NCBI RefSeq assembly: GCF_002906655.1
Contig: NZ_CP025794.1
Coordinates: forward strand, 1,674,001-1,738,000
DNA length: 64,000 nucleotides
Direction of reading: 5' to 3'
Origin: Vibrio hyugaensis
GTDB taxonomy: Bacteria; Pseudomonadota; Gammaproteobacteria; Enterobacterales; Vibrionaceae
Shown here piece by piece: positions 19,633 through 28,706 of the stretch (positions are counted from its first letter, which is position 1; every line of letters begins with the position of its first letter). The position numbers were made by a program, and so were the translations under genes. The notes beneath the pieces are model-generated. The model saw only the letters and a program-made list of their open reading frames with translations, was not told the origin of the DNA and ran no database searches.

Positions 19633-20352
19633 ATGAAGAGCGATACATTCAAGACTAAAGGCTTCAAGTTTAAGCAATTTTCCATCGATGGTGGTGAAAG
19701 TGGCATGCCTGTCAGTACCGATGGCGTGATGCTGGGCGCTTGGACAAAGTGTCCATCGCAGTGCAATATTCTGGACATTGGTACTGGTACGGGTCTGTTG
19801 GCTCTAATGTGCGCACAACGCTTTTCAGGCGCAATGATCACCGCGGTTGACATCGAATCAACCGCAGTCGAAGCCGCCCAGACCAACTTTACGCATTCAC
19901 CTTGGGTTGACCGATTAACCGTTTTGCACACCGATGTATTAACGTTTGAACCAACGCAACGTTTTCAGCACATCATTTGTAATCCGCCCTACTTCAATAA
20001 TGGTGAGCAATCAAAGCAGACTCAGCGCGCCACCGCCCGACATACCGACACATTGCAACATCGCGCGTTATTAGCGTGTTGCTATGACTTACTTGAAGAA
20101 GACGGCAAAGCCAGTTTTGTTCTGCCAATCACCGAAGGTGAGCAGTTTATTGTCATGGCGAAAACACAAGGCTGGTATGTATCACGTCTATGCTACGTGC
20201 AACCATCACAGAAAAAAGCGGTGCATCGTGTACTATTTGAGTTATCGAAAAAGGTCTACGACACCGAAGAATCACAATTGACCATCCACTCAAATCAGGG
20301 TTATGACGAAGAATTTATCCGTCTAACTCACGAGTTTTATCTTAAGATGTGA
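19633..20352 (+). CDS. trmN6: tRNA1(Val) (adenine(37)-N6)-methyltransferase
   Basis: Methylates A37 of tRNA-Val (YfiC/TrmN6 family). The SAM-binding motif LDIGTGTGLLALM and the N6-adenine methyltransferase catalytic motif NPPYF are both present, the latter at about residue 117. I chose ATG at 19633 (MKSDTFKTKGFKFKQF), giving 239 aa; a TTG start seven codons upstream is possible but has no better ribosome binding site. It is upstream of srmB on the same strand, 107 bases away, the yfiC-srmB neighbourhood known from E. coli (where the two diverge). Confidence 0.92.
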   Translation: MKSDTFKTKGFKFKQFSIDGGESGMPVSTDGVMLGAWTKCPSQCNILDIGTGTGLLALMCAQRFSGAMITAVDIESTAVEAAQTNFTHSPWVDRLTVLHTDVLTFEPTQRFQHIICNPPYFNNGEQSKQTQRATARHTDTLQHRALLACCYDLLEEDGKASFVLPITEGEQFIVMAKTQGWYVSRLCYVQPSQKKAVHRVLFELSKKVYDTEESQLTIHSNQGYDEEFIRLTHEFYLKM

Positions 20353-20459
20353 AATAACATGTGATCCTTGTCACCAATCACTTTATAATGTGCGACCTTT
20401 TTATATTCTATGCTGCTGCGGCGAACCATTAACCAAGCTTTGCTTGTGGAGAACTCATT

Positions 20460-21683
20460 GTGATCAGAACCTTTGCTGAACTTGATCTAGACCCAAACCT
20501 ACTTGAAGCCATCGAAGAGATGGGCTACGAACGCCCAACTAAAATTCAGGCTGAGGCGATTCCACAAGCGTTGGATGGTCGTGACATTCTAGCGTCAGCA
20601 CCAACTGGCACAGGTAAAACGGCAGCATTCGTACTGCCTGCGTTGCAATACCTGCAAGACTTCCCTCGTCGCAAGCCTGGACCTGCTCGTATCCTGATCC
20701 TGACGCCAACACGTGAACTTGCTATGCAAATTGCAGATCAAGCGCGTGCGCTTGCAAAGAACACAAAATTGAATATCTTCACCATCACTGGTGGTGTTCA
20801 GTACCAAGAGCACGCCGATATTCTTGCAACAACGCAAGACATCGTCGTAGCTACACCGGGTCGTCTACGTGAGTACATTGATGCAGAGCGCTTTGACTGT
20901 CGTGCCATTGAATGGTTAGTGCTGGATGAAGCAGACCGCATGCTAGACATGGGCTTCGCACCAACGGTAGACCGTCTATCAAACGAATGTCGCTGGCGTA
21001 AGCAAACCCTTCTGTTCTCCGCAACACTAGAAGGCAAAGGCGTAGAAGGCTTCACAGCAGACCTACTTAACGAGCCAGCAGAGATCGATGCAAAATCACC
21101 ATTGCGTGAGCGCAAAAAAATTGCTCAGTGGTATCACCGTGCCGACACAGCAGAACATAAGCTAGAACTGTTAAAACACATCATCACAGAGCAAGCAGAA
21201 CGCACAATTGTGTTCTTGAAGACTCGTGAGCGTCTAGCTGAGTTGCGTGGCCAATTAGAAAGTGCGCAAATTCCTTGTTCATGGATCCAAGGTGAAATGC
21301 CGCAAGATCGTCGTAACAATGCCATTGCACGCTTTCGTGAAGGTGCTGTGAACGTACTACTTGCCACTGACGTTGCTGCTCGTGGTATCGACCTTCCAGA
21401 CGTATCACACGTTGTCAACTACGACATGCCTCGCACAGCTGACGTATACCTTCACCGTATTGGCCGTACCGCGCGTGCAGGTAAAAAAGGTAACGCTATC
21501 TCTATCGTAGAAGCGCACGACCAGCCAATGATGGATCGTGTTGCACGTTACGTAAAAGAAGACATCAAAGAGCGTTTCATCAAAGAGATGCGCCCTAAAC
21601 ACAAAAAACCAGTGTTTAAGAAGAAAAAGAAAAAAGACGACAAGAAGAAAGTAGCGAAAAAGAAAACCGCTAAGAAGAAGTAA
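20460..21683 (+). CDS. srmB: ATP-dependent RNA helicase SrmB
   Basis: DEAD-box helicase that helps early assembly of the 50S ribosomal subunit. Motifs in order: Q motif GYERPTKIQAEAIP, Walker A APTGTGKT, PTRELA, DEAD in WLVLDEADRMLD, SAT in LLFSATLE, and HRIGRTARAG. The C-terminal 35 residues are almost entirely Lys (KKKKKDDKKKVAKKK...), an RNA-binding tail. The start is GTG at 20460 with GGAG upstream. The 407-aa length is shorter than E. coli SrmB (444 aa), the difference lying in the tail. Confidence 0.93.
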   Translation: MIRTFAELDLDPNLLEAIEEMGYERPTKIQAEAIPQALDGRDILASAPTGTGKTAAFVLPALQYLQDFPRRKPGPARILILTPTRELAMQIADQARALAKNTKLNIFTITGGVQYQEHADILATTQDIVVATPGRLREYIDAERFDCRAIEWLVLDEADRMLDMGFAPTVDRLSNECRWRKQTLLFSATLEGKGVEGFTADLLNEPAEIDAKSPLRERKKIAQWYHRADTAEHKLELLKHIITEQAERTIVFLKTRERLAELRGQLESAQIPCSWIQGEMPQDRRNNAIARFREGAVNVLLATDVAARGIDLPDVSHVVNYDMPRTADVYLHRIGRTARAGKKGNAISIVEAHDQPMMDRVARYVKEDIKERFIKEMRPKHKKPVFKKKKKKDDKKKVAKKKTAKKK

Positions 21684-21707
21684 TCACGTCTGATTGATTC
21701 CAAATCT

Positions 21708-21734
21708 AAAAGAGCCGCAATCGCGGCTCTTTTT
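21708..21734. terminator. Terminator between srmB and the alternative oxidase gene
   Basis: AGAGCCGC pairs with GCGGCTCT around AATC, with flanking A and T tracts; it can serve both converging genes. Confidence 0.92.
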
Positions 21735-21743
21735 GTTTTTCAT

Positions 21744-22379
21744 CTATAATTGATGAGCTGGAAGAGTTTTATCTTCATAGGCATCAGCGAAGCCATGGTT
21801 GCGATCACGGTGCCCCGCTTCATCTTCTCGAATACGCAAAATCACGTCTCTTAGCATCGCATCAGCAGGCAGCTTGTAGTAGTCAATCGCCAGAGTCGGA
21901 GCTGGTGCATTCTCCACTTCCCCGCTATCAATTTTCTCTAGGTACTCAGTGTAGCTATTACACGCTTCTTCTTCGAAGTAACCCACAACACGGTGAGCAA
22001 TTTTAGAAGAAAGCAGATAGATGAAGCTGTACACAACAATGAAAACACCTTGTCCCAGCAACACCAATAAACGCTCAACCAAACTTGGTTTGGCAATGTC
22101 GAGGAAAATCATTAGGTGCATACGCTCGTTTTCGGCCTCATCGAGGAGTTCTCGGATCCAGCCTTCATCGTCTTTCATTCGGCGCAGCGCTTTCAGGTGA
22201 TTGAACATCCCAGCCACCATACCCGGCACAGCGGCGATCGTTTCGAGAATCACGGCTCGCTTCGCGTATTTCTTGCCATAAAAGATATTCAGAGTGAATT
22301 TCAGCAACTTGGTGATACGCAGTGCAATGTACTCCGATAACTTAGAGGCTTTTTTGTGTGTGAGCTTGAAGTCTGACAT
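21744..22379 (-). CDS. aox: Alternative oxidase (diiron quinol oxidase)
   Basis: Non-proton-pumping ubiquinol oxidase that reduces oxygen to water and is insensitive to cyanide and nitric oxide. The 211-aa protein carries all diiron ligands of the family: Glu46 in LET, Glu85 and His88 in NERMH, a Glu in the FEEEA segment (136-138), Glu187 and His190 in REDEAGHRDRNH. The usual ADEAHH reads EDEAGH, so one histidine of the motif is Gly189. Two membrane-associated hydrophobic stretches fit a monotopic protein. AAGGAG precedes the ATG. A probable NsrR operator lies 21 bases upstream, fitting the NO-controlled aox of V. fischeri. Confidence 0.94.
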   Translation of the reverse strand: MSDFKLTHKKASKLSEYIALRITKLLKFTLNIFYGKKYAKRAVILETIAAVPGMVAGMFNHLKALRRMKDDEGWIRELLDEAENERMHLMIFLDIAKPSLVERLLVLLGQGVFIVVYSFIYLLSSKIAHRVVGYFEEEACNSYTEYLEKIDSGEVENAPAPTLAIDYYKLPADAMLRDVILRIREDEAGHRDRNHGFADAYEDKTLPAHQL

Positions 22380-22399
22380 AGGAGAACTCCTTTATTTTA

Positions 22400-22422
22400 A
22401 AGTTGCATTTAAAATACAAATT
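22400..22422 (-). promoter_or_regulatory. Probable NsrR operator of the alternative oxidase gene
   Basis: The 23-base minus-strand site AATTTGTATTTTAAATGCAA followed by CTT matches the NsrR inverted repeat (AANATGCATTTNAAATGCATNTT) at 17 of 20 defined positions; the right half is nearly perfect. NsrR is the NO-sensing Rrf2 repressor. Its position between promoter and start codon fits repression relieved by NO. Confidence 0.75.
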
Positions 22423-22502
22423 TAACCCTTGTTACTCAACTATTTTTTAAGATATAAACTTTTTATGTAAAAACTTCGATTAAGATCAGATCGAATAGGC
22501 AT

Positions 22503-22531
22503 AAAAAAGCCGGATAACTATCCGGCTTTTT
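22503..22531 (-). terminator. yaaA terminator
   Basis: On the minus strand GCCGGATA pairs with TATCCGGC across a two-base loop and is followed by a T tract. Confidence 0.92.
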
Positions 22532-22580
22532 GGCGTACTTTATTTCGCTGAGTCATCCACTCGCGATTGACTTACTTCAA

Positions 22581-23357
22581 TCAGTTTTGCTCTTCGCGTT
22601 TAAACACCAAGTCAGTTGGCGTCGACTCTTCTTCAACGAAGTAGTAACCCGCAACATCAAACTTAGTGAGGTCAGCAACGCTTTCGATACGGTTTTCGAT
22701 GATGTAACGCGCCATCATGCCGCGCGCTTTCTTCGCGTAGAAGCTGATCACCTTGTATTGACCATTCTTACAATCTTTGAAGATTGGTGTGATCACTTGA
22801 GCATCCAAGTTCTTTGGCTTCACCGCTTTGAAGTATTCGTTCGATGCAAGATTGATCAGCACGTTGTCGCCTTGCGCAGCAATCGCTTCATTCAGCTTAT
22901 CGGTAATGACATTACCCCAGAACTGGTAGAGGTTAGTGCCCTTTTCGTTTGCTAGCTTAGTGCCCATCTCAAGACGGTATGGCTGCATCAAATCAAGCGG
23001 CTTAAGCAGACCGTAAAGGCCAGACAGCATACGTAGATGACCTTGAGCGTAATCGAAATCGGTATCTGAAAGAGTTTCCGCTTCAAGACCAGTGTACACA
23101 TCACCTTTAAACGCAAGAATCGCTTGGCGCGCGTTGTCGGTAGTGAAGGTTTCACTCCACTCTTGGAAACGACCAACGTTCAAATCAGCGATTTTGTCGC
23201 TCACTTTCATCAGTGATGAAACATCGGCAGGTGTTAATTTACGGCATACCTCGATCAGCTCTTTTGAATAGCTAACCAAGTCTGGTTGAGTAAACTTCTC
23301 GGTTGCAAGTGGAGACTCGTAATCAAGCGTTTTAGCTGGAGAAACGACGATAAGCAT
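22581..23357 (-). CDS. yaaA: Peroxide stress protein YaaA
   Basis: DUF328/UPF0246 family protein that in E. coli limits free iron and DNA damage during hydrogen peroxide stress. I chose ATG at 23357, preceded by AGGGAAG, giving 258 aa with the family N-terminus [16 protein letters not shown]; the longer frame from 23453 crosses the terminator of the upstream gene and is not coding. The conserved C-terminal block [19 protein letters not shown] is present. It is transcribed alone, between two terminators. Confidence 0.95.
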   Translation of the reverse strand: MLIVVSPAKTLDYESPLATEKFTQPDLVSYSKELIEVCRKLTPADVSSLMKVSDKIADLNVGRFQEWSETFTTDNARQAILAFKGDVYTGLEAETLSDTDFDYAQGHLRMLSGLYGLLKPLDLMQPYRLEMGTKLANEKGTNLYQFWGNVITDKLNEAIAAQGDNVLINLASNEYFKAVKPKNLDAQVITPIFKDCKNGQYKVISFYAKKARGMMARYIIENRIESVADLTKFDVAGYYFVEEESTPTDLVFKREEQN

Positions 23358-23395
23358 GACTTTAACTTCCCTAATTTTGTTTTCCATTAGGGTAC

Positions 23396-23428
23396 AAAAA
23401 AAGCCATGCATTGTCTGCATGGCTTTTT
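23396..23428 (-). terminator. Terminator of the Na+/alanine symporter gene
   Basis: On the minus strand AGCCATGCA pairs with TGCATGGCT around a five-base loop and runs into TTTTTTT. Confidence 0.92.
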
Positions 23429-23465
23429 GAATCGTGTTGATAGCTTTCAACAATGATTAAGCGAC

Positions 23466-24902
23466 TTAGTCTGCCTTCTTGTTGTTGTCCCAAATACCTT
23501 CCTCTAGCTGAGATTTCAGCTCAGGGAAGTCATTCGGATCAAACGTTGGCACTTTACCTTCGCTCAGCTGGCGGTTGTAGTCTTTCGCCAGTTTAATCAC
23601 GATGCCAGATAGCAAGATGATCGCAACCAAGTTCACAATCGCCATCAGACCCATAGAGACGTCAGCAAGCGACCAAACCACAGGCAGAGAAGCTAACGCA
23701 CCAAACATAACCATACCTAGTACAACGATACGGAAGATGCCTAGACCCGCTTTATGGTTGTGCTCTAGGAAGATAAGGTTTGTTTCAGCGTATGAGTAGT
23801 TAGCAATGATTGAGGTAAATGCGAAGAAGAAGATCGCAACCGCAACAAAGATGCCCCCCCAATCACCCACTTGCGAGCTCAATGCACGCTGAGTTAGCTC
23901 AATACCGGTCACTTCTGTTGCTTGGCCTACGTACTCACCTGACATTAGGATGATAGCAACTGTCGCCGAACAGATAACGATCGTATCCATGAACACGCCT
24001 AGCATTTGTACGTAACCTTGAGATGCTGGGTGTGGTGGATAAGGCGTTGCTGATGCAGCCGCGTTTGGTGCAGAACCCATACCCGCTTCGTTCGAGAATA
24101 GACCACGCTTGATGCCGTTGATCATCGCCTGTGCGATGGCATAACCAAGACCACCAGCTGCTGCTTCTTGCAGGCCGAATGCACTCTTGAAGATAAGCAT
24201 TAGAACGTCTGGTAGTTTCTCTAAGTTAGAAAGCATCACGAACATCGCAAGAACGAGGTAAGCCAGAGCCATTACAGGAACAACTAACTCAGCAACTTTC
24301 GCGATACGCTTAATACCACCAAAAATAACGATAGCGGACAAAGCAACAACTGCGATACCTACGTAAAGGTCATCCCAACCAAATGCATTGCTCATTGCAT
24401 TCGCGATAGAGTTTGCTTGAACGGCATTAAATACCAAACCAAAAGCGATGATTAGGAAAATTGAGAACAACACGCCCATCCAGCGCATGCCCAAGCCTTT
24501 TTCCATGTAGTAAGCAGGACCACCGCGGTAGTTGCCATCATCATCTTTGGTTTTGTATAGCTGTGCCAGTGTGCTTTCTGCAAACGACGTCGCCATACCA
24601 AGCATCGCAATCAACCACATCCAGAAGATTGCACCAGGGCCACCCGCAGTCAGTGCAACTGCAACACCCGCCATGTTCCCCGTACCAACACGTGCAGCAA
24701 GACTAGTACAAAGCGCTTGGAAAGAAGAGATACCAGCTTTGTCTGCTTTACGACTGTTCTTTAGAACAGAGAACATGTGGCCGAAATGGCGGAATTGAAT
24801 GAATCCCAATCGAACGGTGAAGTAGATTCCTACACCAACAAGAAGATAAACAAGAATCGAGCCCCAAAGGAGGTCGTTCATCAAATTGATTAAGTCTGTC
24901 AT
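23466..24902 (-). CDS. Alanine or glycine:cation symporter family protein
   Basis: AgcS/DagA-type inner-membrane symporter that imports alanine or glycine with Na+. I chose ATG at 24902, after GAGGT, giving 478 aa; 16 extra codons from 24950 lack a ribosome binding site. Family motifs are visible: GTGNMAGVAVALTAGGPGAI near residue 80, FSNEAGMGSAPNAAASA near 275, and about ten hydrophobic segments. The upstream region contains no glycine riboswitch, unlike the known V. cholerae glycine symporter gene VC1422, so this is probably a different paralogue. Confidence 0.93.
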   Translation of the reverse strand: MTDLINLMNDLLWGSILVYLLVGVGIYFTVRLGFIQFRHFGHMFSVLKNSRKADKAGISSFQALCTSLAARVGTGNMAGVAVALTAGGPGAIFWMWLIAMLGMATSFAESTLAQLYKTKDDDGNYRGGPAYYMEKGLGMRWMGVLFSIFLIIAFGLVFNAVQANSIANAMSNAFGWDDLYVGIAVVALSAIVIFGGIKRIAKVAELVVPVMALAYLVLAMFVMLSNLEKLPDVLMLIFKSAFGLQEAAAGGLGYAIAQAMINGIKRGLFSNEAGMGSAPNAAASATPYPPHPASQGYVQMLGVFMDTIVICSATVAIILMSGEYVGQATEVTGIELTQRALSSQVGDWGGIFVAVAIFFFAFTSIIANYSYAETNLIFLEHNHKAGLGIFRIVVLGMVMFGALASLPVVWSLADVSMGLMAIVNLVAIILLSGIVIKLAKDYNRQLSEGKVPTFDPNDFPELKSQLEEGIWDNNKKAD

Positions 24903-25624
24903 GTGTACCTCAAAGTGAGTTGCGCCAGTCTTTGCTTCCAAGCCATCCACCAGATTGCATGCTAAGTGTCAAAGTCTGCTTAGCTTTTTGAATAATGTTT
25001 ATTTCGCAATCTAGAATCGTAAACGTCGCTTCATGCATCCATTTTACGTACCAGCGTATTTTTTGACGGGCGGATAATGCAGCCTCGACAAGCAAAAATC
25101 AATATGCAACCAGTAAAATAACCTTGTTATTTTTCACTATAAAGTCACCAATGATTAACATAAAATGAAAACTTATTACTCACAAACAGCAACATTGCAT
25201 TTATCAAAACTCAACATAAATAGCCCTGCAATCGTTAACAAAACACCATCCCATTTATTTTTAGCGAGGCTAGCAACCACAAGGTATCTGACAAATTTTA
25301 ATGACCTCGCTTTGTTACGATTGGATACATTTTCATCAAAGCGATGCTATGCAACCTTAGTATTCAAAATTTAAGTAAAATCTGTCGCTCGAATTAACAT
25401 ACCAAATCTCTTCATTTAATCGTTTTCGTGAGTTCGTTCGCTTATTTTTTGCACACTCCATCCCCATGCAAAATGTGATTCTGTAAGTATTTTTGCGCGA
25501 AAATGTCATGTTACCGACACAAATGCGAAATATATCATGGTTATCCTCACGTCTATTGTGGTACTTAAAAAGCTCCACAAGGACTGGTTACAACAGTTTA
25601 GATATAGAAAGGTAAAGGTGGCTT
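24903..25624. other. Large AT-rich intergenic region
   Basis: 722 bases between the divergent symporter and DUF3545 genes. Frames at 25165-25374 (plus) and 25357-25578 (minus) have no ribosome binding sites and AT-driven composition, so I reject them. A stem GCTAAG/CTTAGC lies in the symporter leader near 24960-24985, and a near-palindrome TTTTGCGCGAAAA lies near 25492-25505. No known riboswitch motif is seen. Confidence 0.5.
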
Positions 25625-25810
25625 ATGGAAGGCTTTCAACTCGATGACCTATTTGGTCTGGATACTACCTCAACATCAAAATCTCGTGCGAAACCATTGA
25701 AGCGTAAGTGGCGAGAAATAGAAGAAATGAACGACCGACGTAATTTGCTAAAGGAACTGCGTGAACTGGATGTCTGTCACGACATCTCTCTAGAAGATAT
25801 CAAACTATAA
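25625..25810 (+). CDS. DUF3545 family small protein
   Basis: A 61-aa highly charged protein (MEGFQLDDLFGLDTTSTSKS...), with a predicted helix rich in Lys, Arg and Glu (KRKWREIEEMNDRRNLLKEL) matching the DUF3545 family of marine gammaproteobacteria. AAAGGTGGCTT precedes the ATG. No signal peptide or membrane segment. Function unknown. It has its own strong terminator. Confidence 0.85.
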   Translation: MEGFQLDDLFGLDTTSTSKSRAKPLKRKWREIEEMNDRRNLLKELRELDVCHDISLEDIKL

Positions 25811-25814
25811 TTTA

Positions 25815-25845
25815 GACAAAAGGCACCCCGTGGGTGCCTTTTGTC
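25815..25845. terminator. Strong 14-bp terminator hairpin
   Basis: GACAAAAGGCACCC pairs perfectly with GGGTGCCTTTTGTC around CGT, just after the DUF3545 stop codon. Confidence 0.92.
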
Positions 25846-25866
25846 ATTTATAGACCTATGAATTTG

Positions 25867-25977
25867 ATGGGTGTTTTTGCGTTGAATTTCGCCCTATAAC
25901 ACCCATTCTTATTGATTGAGAATTTACCTCAAAATTCTGCCCTATTTGTAAGAATCCAATTTACCCTCAATTCTCAT
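25867..25977. repeat. Inverted and direct repeats in a short intergenic region
   Basis: ATGGGTGTT (25867-25875) pairs with AACACCCAT (25898-25906). TGAGAATT (25917-25924) pairs with AATTCTCA (25969-25976). Two imperfect direct copies of AATTTACC-TCAA-ATTCT lie at 25921-25938 and 25958-25974. This nested arrangement with no gene suggests a small mobile-like repeat or a structured RNA; I cannot say which. Confidence 0.45.
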
Positions 25978-26038
25978 CAAATAAGAAAACGCAAAATAAA
26001 CCGCGCTAAAGCAATCGTTTACCTTGTAATAATTCGCT

Positions 26039-26590
26039 CTAAACGAACTCTACATCGTTCTGACGCACTCGTTCAGCCAATTGTTTATAGCGATCTGCAA
26101 TAGTACTACCAAATACTGGATCATCTTCACTCTGATGCCATAGGCTTTCTACATATTGCCAATCGTCCGAGGTAAACAGTTCTTCAATAAGAGGCAGTAC
26201 CTGTCGCTCTTCCATCTCCAAATGACGTTTTTGAGTAACAATAAAGTCCTCTAACTGTGTTATGAATAACTCTTGTGGAACGACAGCATCTTGCAGGATC
26301 ATTTCTAATAGCATTGAGAAGTCTTTGGTTTTGCTCGCCAACACTTGATGCTCAAGCTCTAAGTTCTCAATTGTCTTCTGCTGACCGTACTGTTTTAGGA
26401 AGTAATGGTAGAGAATGTCTTCTTTAGGGTGGTGGATTTTTTCAGAATGGTTAGAGAGGTAATCTACGATTTCGCTCACCAACGCATAATTGATGGCATT
26501 CTCTTGTTTAATCTCATTTAATTTATGGCGCAATATCGCCAGTAAACGGACCATATAGCCGTGTTCTCGTCGAATTCTTTCGATCATCAT
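26039..26590 (-). CDS. Hemerythrin-domain protein
   Basis: A 183-aa four-helix-bundle protein with the spacing of metal ligands of hemerythrin-like proteins: an early His (REHGYM), His in KIHHPKEDILYHYF, His in LELEHQVL, and HLEMEERQVLP near the end. Such proteins bind diiron and act in oxygen, NO or iron-stress responses. I chose the ATG at 26590 (or 26587), seven bases after AAGGAGA; a GTG at 26608 lies before the ribosome binding site and is excluded. Transcribed alone on the minus strand. Confidence 0.88.
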   Translation of the reverse strand: MMIERIRREHGYMVRLLAILRHKLNEIKQENAINYALVSEIVDYLSNHSEKIHHPKEDILYHYFLKQYGQQKTIENLELEHQVLASKTKDFSMLLEMILQDAVVPQELFITQLEDFIVTQKRHLEMEERQVLPLIEELFTSDDWQYVESLWHQSEDDPVFGSTIADRYKQLAERVRQNDVEFV

Positions 26591-26660
26591 AGCGTCTCTC
26601 CTTAACACCTACTTTCTATAAGTGTATATGAGAAACCTAATATCTGATTCGACGGTGTTC

Positions 26661-26694
26661 AAAAAAACAGCGATCGTCTTCCCACGATCGCTGT
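26661..26694 (-). terminator. ung terminator
   Basis: On the minus strand ACAGCGATCGT pairs with ACGATCGCTGT around a five-base loop and is followed by TTTTTTT. Confidence 0.92.
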
Positions 26695-26733
26695 ACTGAT
26701 TTATTTCTCTATATATAAGAAGGAAATTGAGAT

Positions 26734-27414
26734 TTACACCGTCATAGGTAAGTGCCAATTGATGGCTTCTTTACCTTGCTGAAGCAGAATCTGGTTCGCT
26801 TGTGAGAATGGCTTACTACCAAAGAATCCACGATGTGCCGATAACGGCGATGGATGCGGTGCTGCCAAGACGTGGTGTTTATTGCGATCGATAAAGCGTC
26901 CTTTCTTCTGCGCATGTGACCCCCACAGCAGGAACACCACACCTTCTTGATGCTGGTTAATGGCTTCAATAACGCGGTCAGTAAAGGTTTCCCAGCCGGT
27001 TTTCGAATGTGAGTGTGCTTTGCCCTGCTCTACTGTTAACACTGTATTGAGTAGCAACACACCTTGTTCAGCCCAGCTTTGTAGAAAGCCATGTTGAGGA
27101 ATTTGGAAACCCTCCATATCCTGCGCCAGTTCTTTGTACATATTCACCAAAGATGGTGGAGTTTTAATGCCAGGCAGCACAGAGAAACACAAACCATGCG
27201 CTTGATTAGGACCGTGGTAAGGGTCTTGCCCCAGAATCACTACTTTAACGTCTTTGAACTCGGTAAAACGAAACGCATTAAATACGTCTTTCGCTGGCGG
27301 ATAAATGGCTTTGCCTGCCGCTCGTTCTGCTTCAACAAAATTCAAAGTATCGACAAAGTAGCTCTGTTGTTTCTCTTCGCCGATCACATCGTGCCAAGTG
27401 GGTAACTGATTCAT
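26734..27414 (-). CDS. ung: Uracil-DNA glycosylase, family 1
   Basis: Removes uracil from DNA as the first step of base excision repair. The 226-aa protein has the water-activating motif GQDPYHGP with the catalytic Asp64, and the minor-groove loop [13 protein letters not shown] near residue 187. The size equals E. coli Ung (229 aa). It precedes nfo (endonuclease IV), which acts on the abasic sites that Ung makes; nfo lies upstream on the same strand beyond a 38-aa gene. Confidence 0.97.
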   Translation of the reverse strand: MNQLPTWHDVIGEEKQQSYFVDTLNFVEAERAAGKAIYPPAKDVFNAFRFTEFKDVKVVILGQDPYHGPNQAHGLCFSVLPGIKTPPSLVNMYKELAQDMEGFQIPQHGFLQSWAEQGVLLLNTVLTVEQGKAHSHSKTGWETFTDRVIEAINQHQEGVVFLLWGSHAQKKGRFIDRNKHHVLAAPHPSPLSAHRGFFGSKPFSQANQILLQQGKEAINWHLPMTV

Positions 27415-27582
27415 GGAAAGTTCCTGTCCTAATGTTTCCCTCTATTCTAACGAGCGAAACTCAAACAAACAAAAACTTACCACCAGCTTGAGACGGCTTC
27501 TCAAAAACTGATGAACAGACAACGCGCGTTGATCTTGCTGGTTTGGCTAAAACCAAAATAACCAATACTAATAATGATGAGG

Positions 27583-27699
27583 CTAATTACGCTGCGGCGT
27601 TCGAAAGTGCCCTTGTCCTGAGATATGGCGGTTTGGGGTAGGTAAACGTAATACTCGTCGAGAGTGTGTCGCTGGGATAAAAGAAACTGGTCGAGACAT
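27583..27699 (-). CDS. Unlisted 38-aa basic protein
   Basis: The ATG at 27699 follows AGGAGG at eight bases. The product begins MSRPVSFIPATHSRRVLRLP and ends GHFRTPQRN; it is strongly basic (Arg and His rich), has several prolines, no membrane segment and no cysteine. A competing frame starting with the ATG that directly abuts the AGGAGG (27707) has no spacing for initiation and gives an unconvincing protein. Function not recognised. It lies between nfo and ung on the same strand. Confidence 0.6.
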   Translation of the reverse strand: MSRPVSFIPATHSRRVLRLPTPNRHISGQGHFRTPQRN

Positions 27700-27796
27700 A
27701 TTGTCATCCTCCTAACTAGCTTCGCCTAACTACAACGTTGAGTTCAGGCGTTTAAAACAAGCGCATAACCGCTCAATGTACTTAGCCAAGAAAGAA

Positions 27797-27816
27797 GGAT
27801 GCCAACTTTGCCATCC
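27797..27816 (-). terminator. Weak hairpin after nfo
   Basis: GGATG and CATCC pair two bases after the nfo stop, followed on the minus strand by a pyrimidine-rich TTCTTTCTT rather than a clean T run. Confidence 0.4.
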
Positions 27817-27818
27817 CG

Positions 27819-28706
27819 TTAGGAATTAACCATTTCTTCCATGTGGAATTGGCGTAAGGTGTTGATTTCTTGCAGCCAAATATCAGGGTCAATTGTTTCT
27901 AAAATCAGAGGGATACCATCAAAACGTGGATCTTTAGCGATGTACTCAAAACAGCTCCAGCCGATCTCGCCTTTGCCTAATGAGTGGTGACGGTCAACCT
28001 TGCTAGCGAATTCGACTTTTGAATCATTTAGATGCATTGCTCTTAAATAGTGCATGCCTACGATACGATCGAACTCAGCAAAGGTATGCTCACAATCCTC
28101 TTTAGTACGCAGATCGTAACCTGCGGTAAACGTGTGGCAAGTATCGAGACACACACCAACACGTTCTTTGTCTTCTACTTGCTCGATGATTTCAGCCAGA
28201 TGCTCAAACTTCCAACCTAAGTTAGTGCCTTGACCTGCCGTATTCTCAATCACTGCGATCACATTCGGCACTGCTTTGTGCGCGAGGTTGATCGACTCGG
28301 CGATCGTCGCCAAACACTCCTGTTCCGACACTTTCTTTAAGTGGCTACCAGGGTGGAAGTTGAGCAAGGTTAAACCTAATTGGTTACAGCGCTCCATCTC
28401 ATCAATAAATGCCGCGCGGGATTTATTCAACTTTTCTTCTTCTGGAGCGCCCAAGTTAATCAGATAAGAGTCATGGGGAAGAATGTGCTCGGCGCCAAAA
28501 CCAAGCATTTTGCAGTTTGCTTTGAACGCACTAATGGTTTTTTCTTCGAGTGGTTTTGCAACCCATTGACGTTGGTTCTTAGTAAACAGAGCAAACGCAT
28601 TCGCACCAATTTCACGAGCACGAAGAGGCGCTTGGTCAACCCCTCCAGCCGCTGACACGTGAGCACCAATAAATTTGTTTCCAAACTTGTTTTTCATGTT
28701 TGTCAT
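27819..28706 (-). CDS. nfo: Endonuclease IV (AP endonuclease)
   Basis: Cleaves DNA 5' to abasic sites. The 295-aa TIM-barrel protein has the family opening [19 protein letters not shown] and the zinc-ligand motifs [33 protein letters not shown], and the Glu of ILETID. The N-terminus has about ten residues more than E. coli Nfo ([11 protein letters not shown]...), and no clear ribosome binding site separates the starts at 28706 and 28697. A neighbour of ung in this window. Confidence 0.96.
   Translation of the reverse strand: MTNMKNKFGNKFIGAHVSAAGGVDQAPLRAREIGANAFALFTKNQRQWVAKPLEEKTISAFKANCKMLGFGAEHILPHDSYLINLGAPEEEKLNKSRAAFIDEMERCNQLGLTLLNFHPGSHLKKVSEQECLATIAESINLAHKAVPNVIAVIENTAGQGTNLGWKFEHLAEIIEQVEDKERVGVCLDTCHTFTAGYDLRTKEDCEHTFAEFDRIVGMHYLRAMHLNDSKVEFASKVDRHHSLGKGEIGWSCFEYIAKDPRFDGIPLILETIDPDIWLQEINTLRQFHMEEMVNS

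Noticed and set aside
19533..19931. 132-codon minus-strand frame over the start of trmN6
   Set aside because: It is antisense to a gene with clear methyltransferase motifs and lacks a ribosome binding site.
24903..25100. Glycine riboswitch before the Na+/alanine symporter
   Set aside because: V. cholerae has a tandem glycine riboswitch before a related symporter, so I looked for its conserved core on the minus strand; it is absent.
25165..25578. Two frames (plus 25165-25374, minus 25357-25578) in the large gap
   Set aside because: No ribosome binding sites and no protein-like sequence.
27501..27707. 68-codon frame starting MTICLDQFLL between nfo and ung
   Set aside because: Its ATG directly abuts AGGAGG with no spacing. 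The frame starting at 27699 has correct spacing and a better product.
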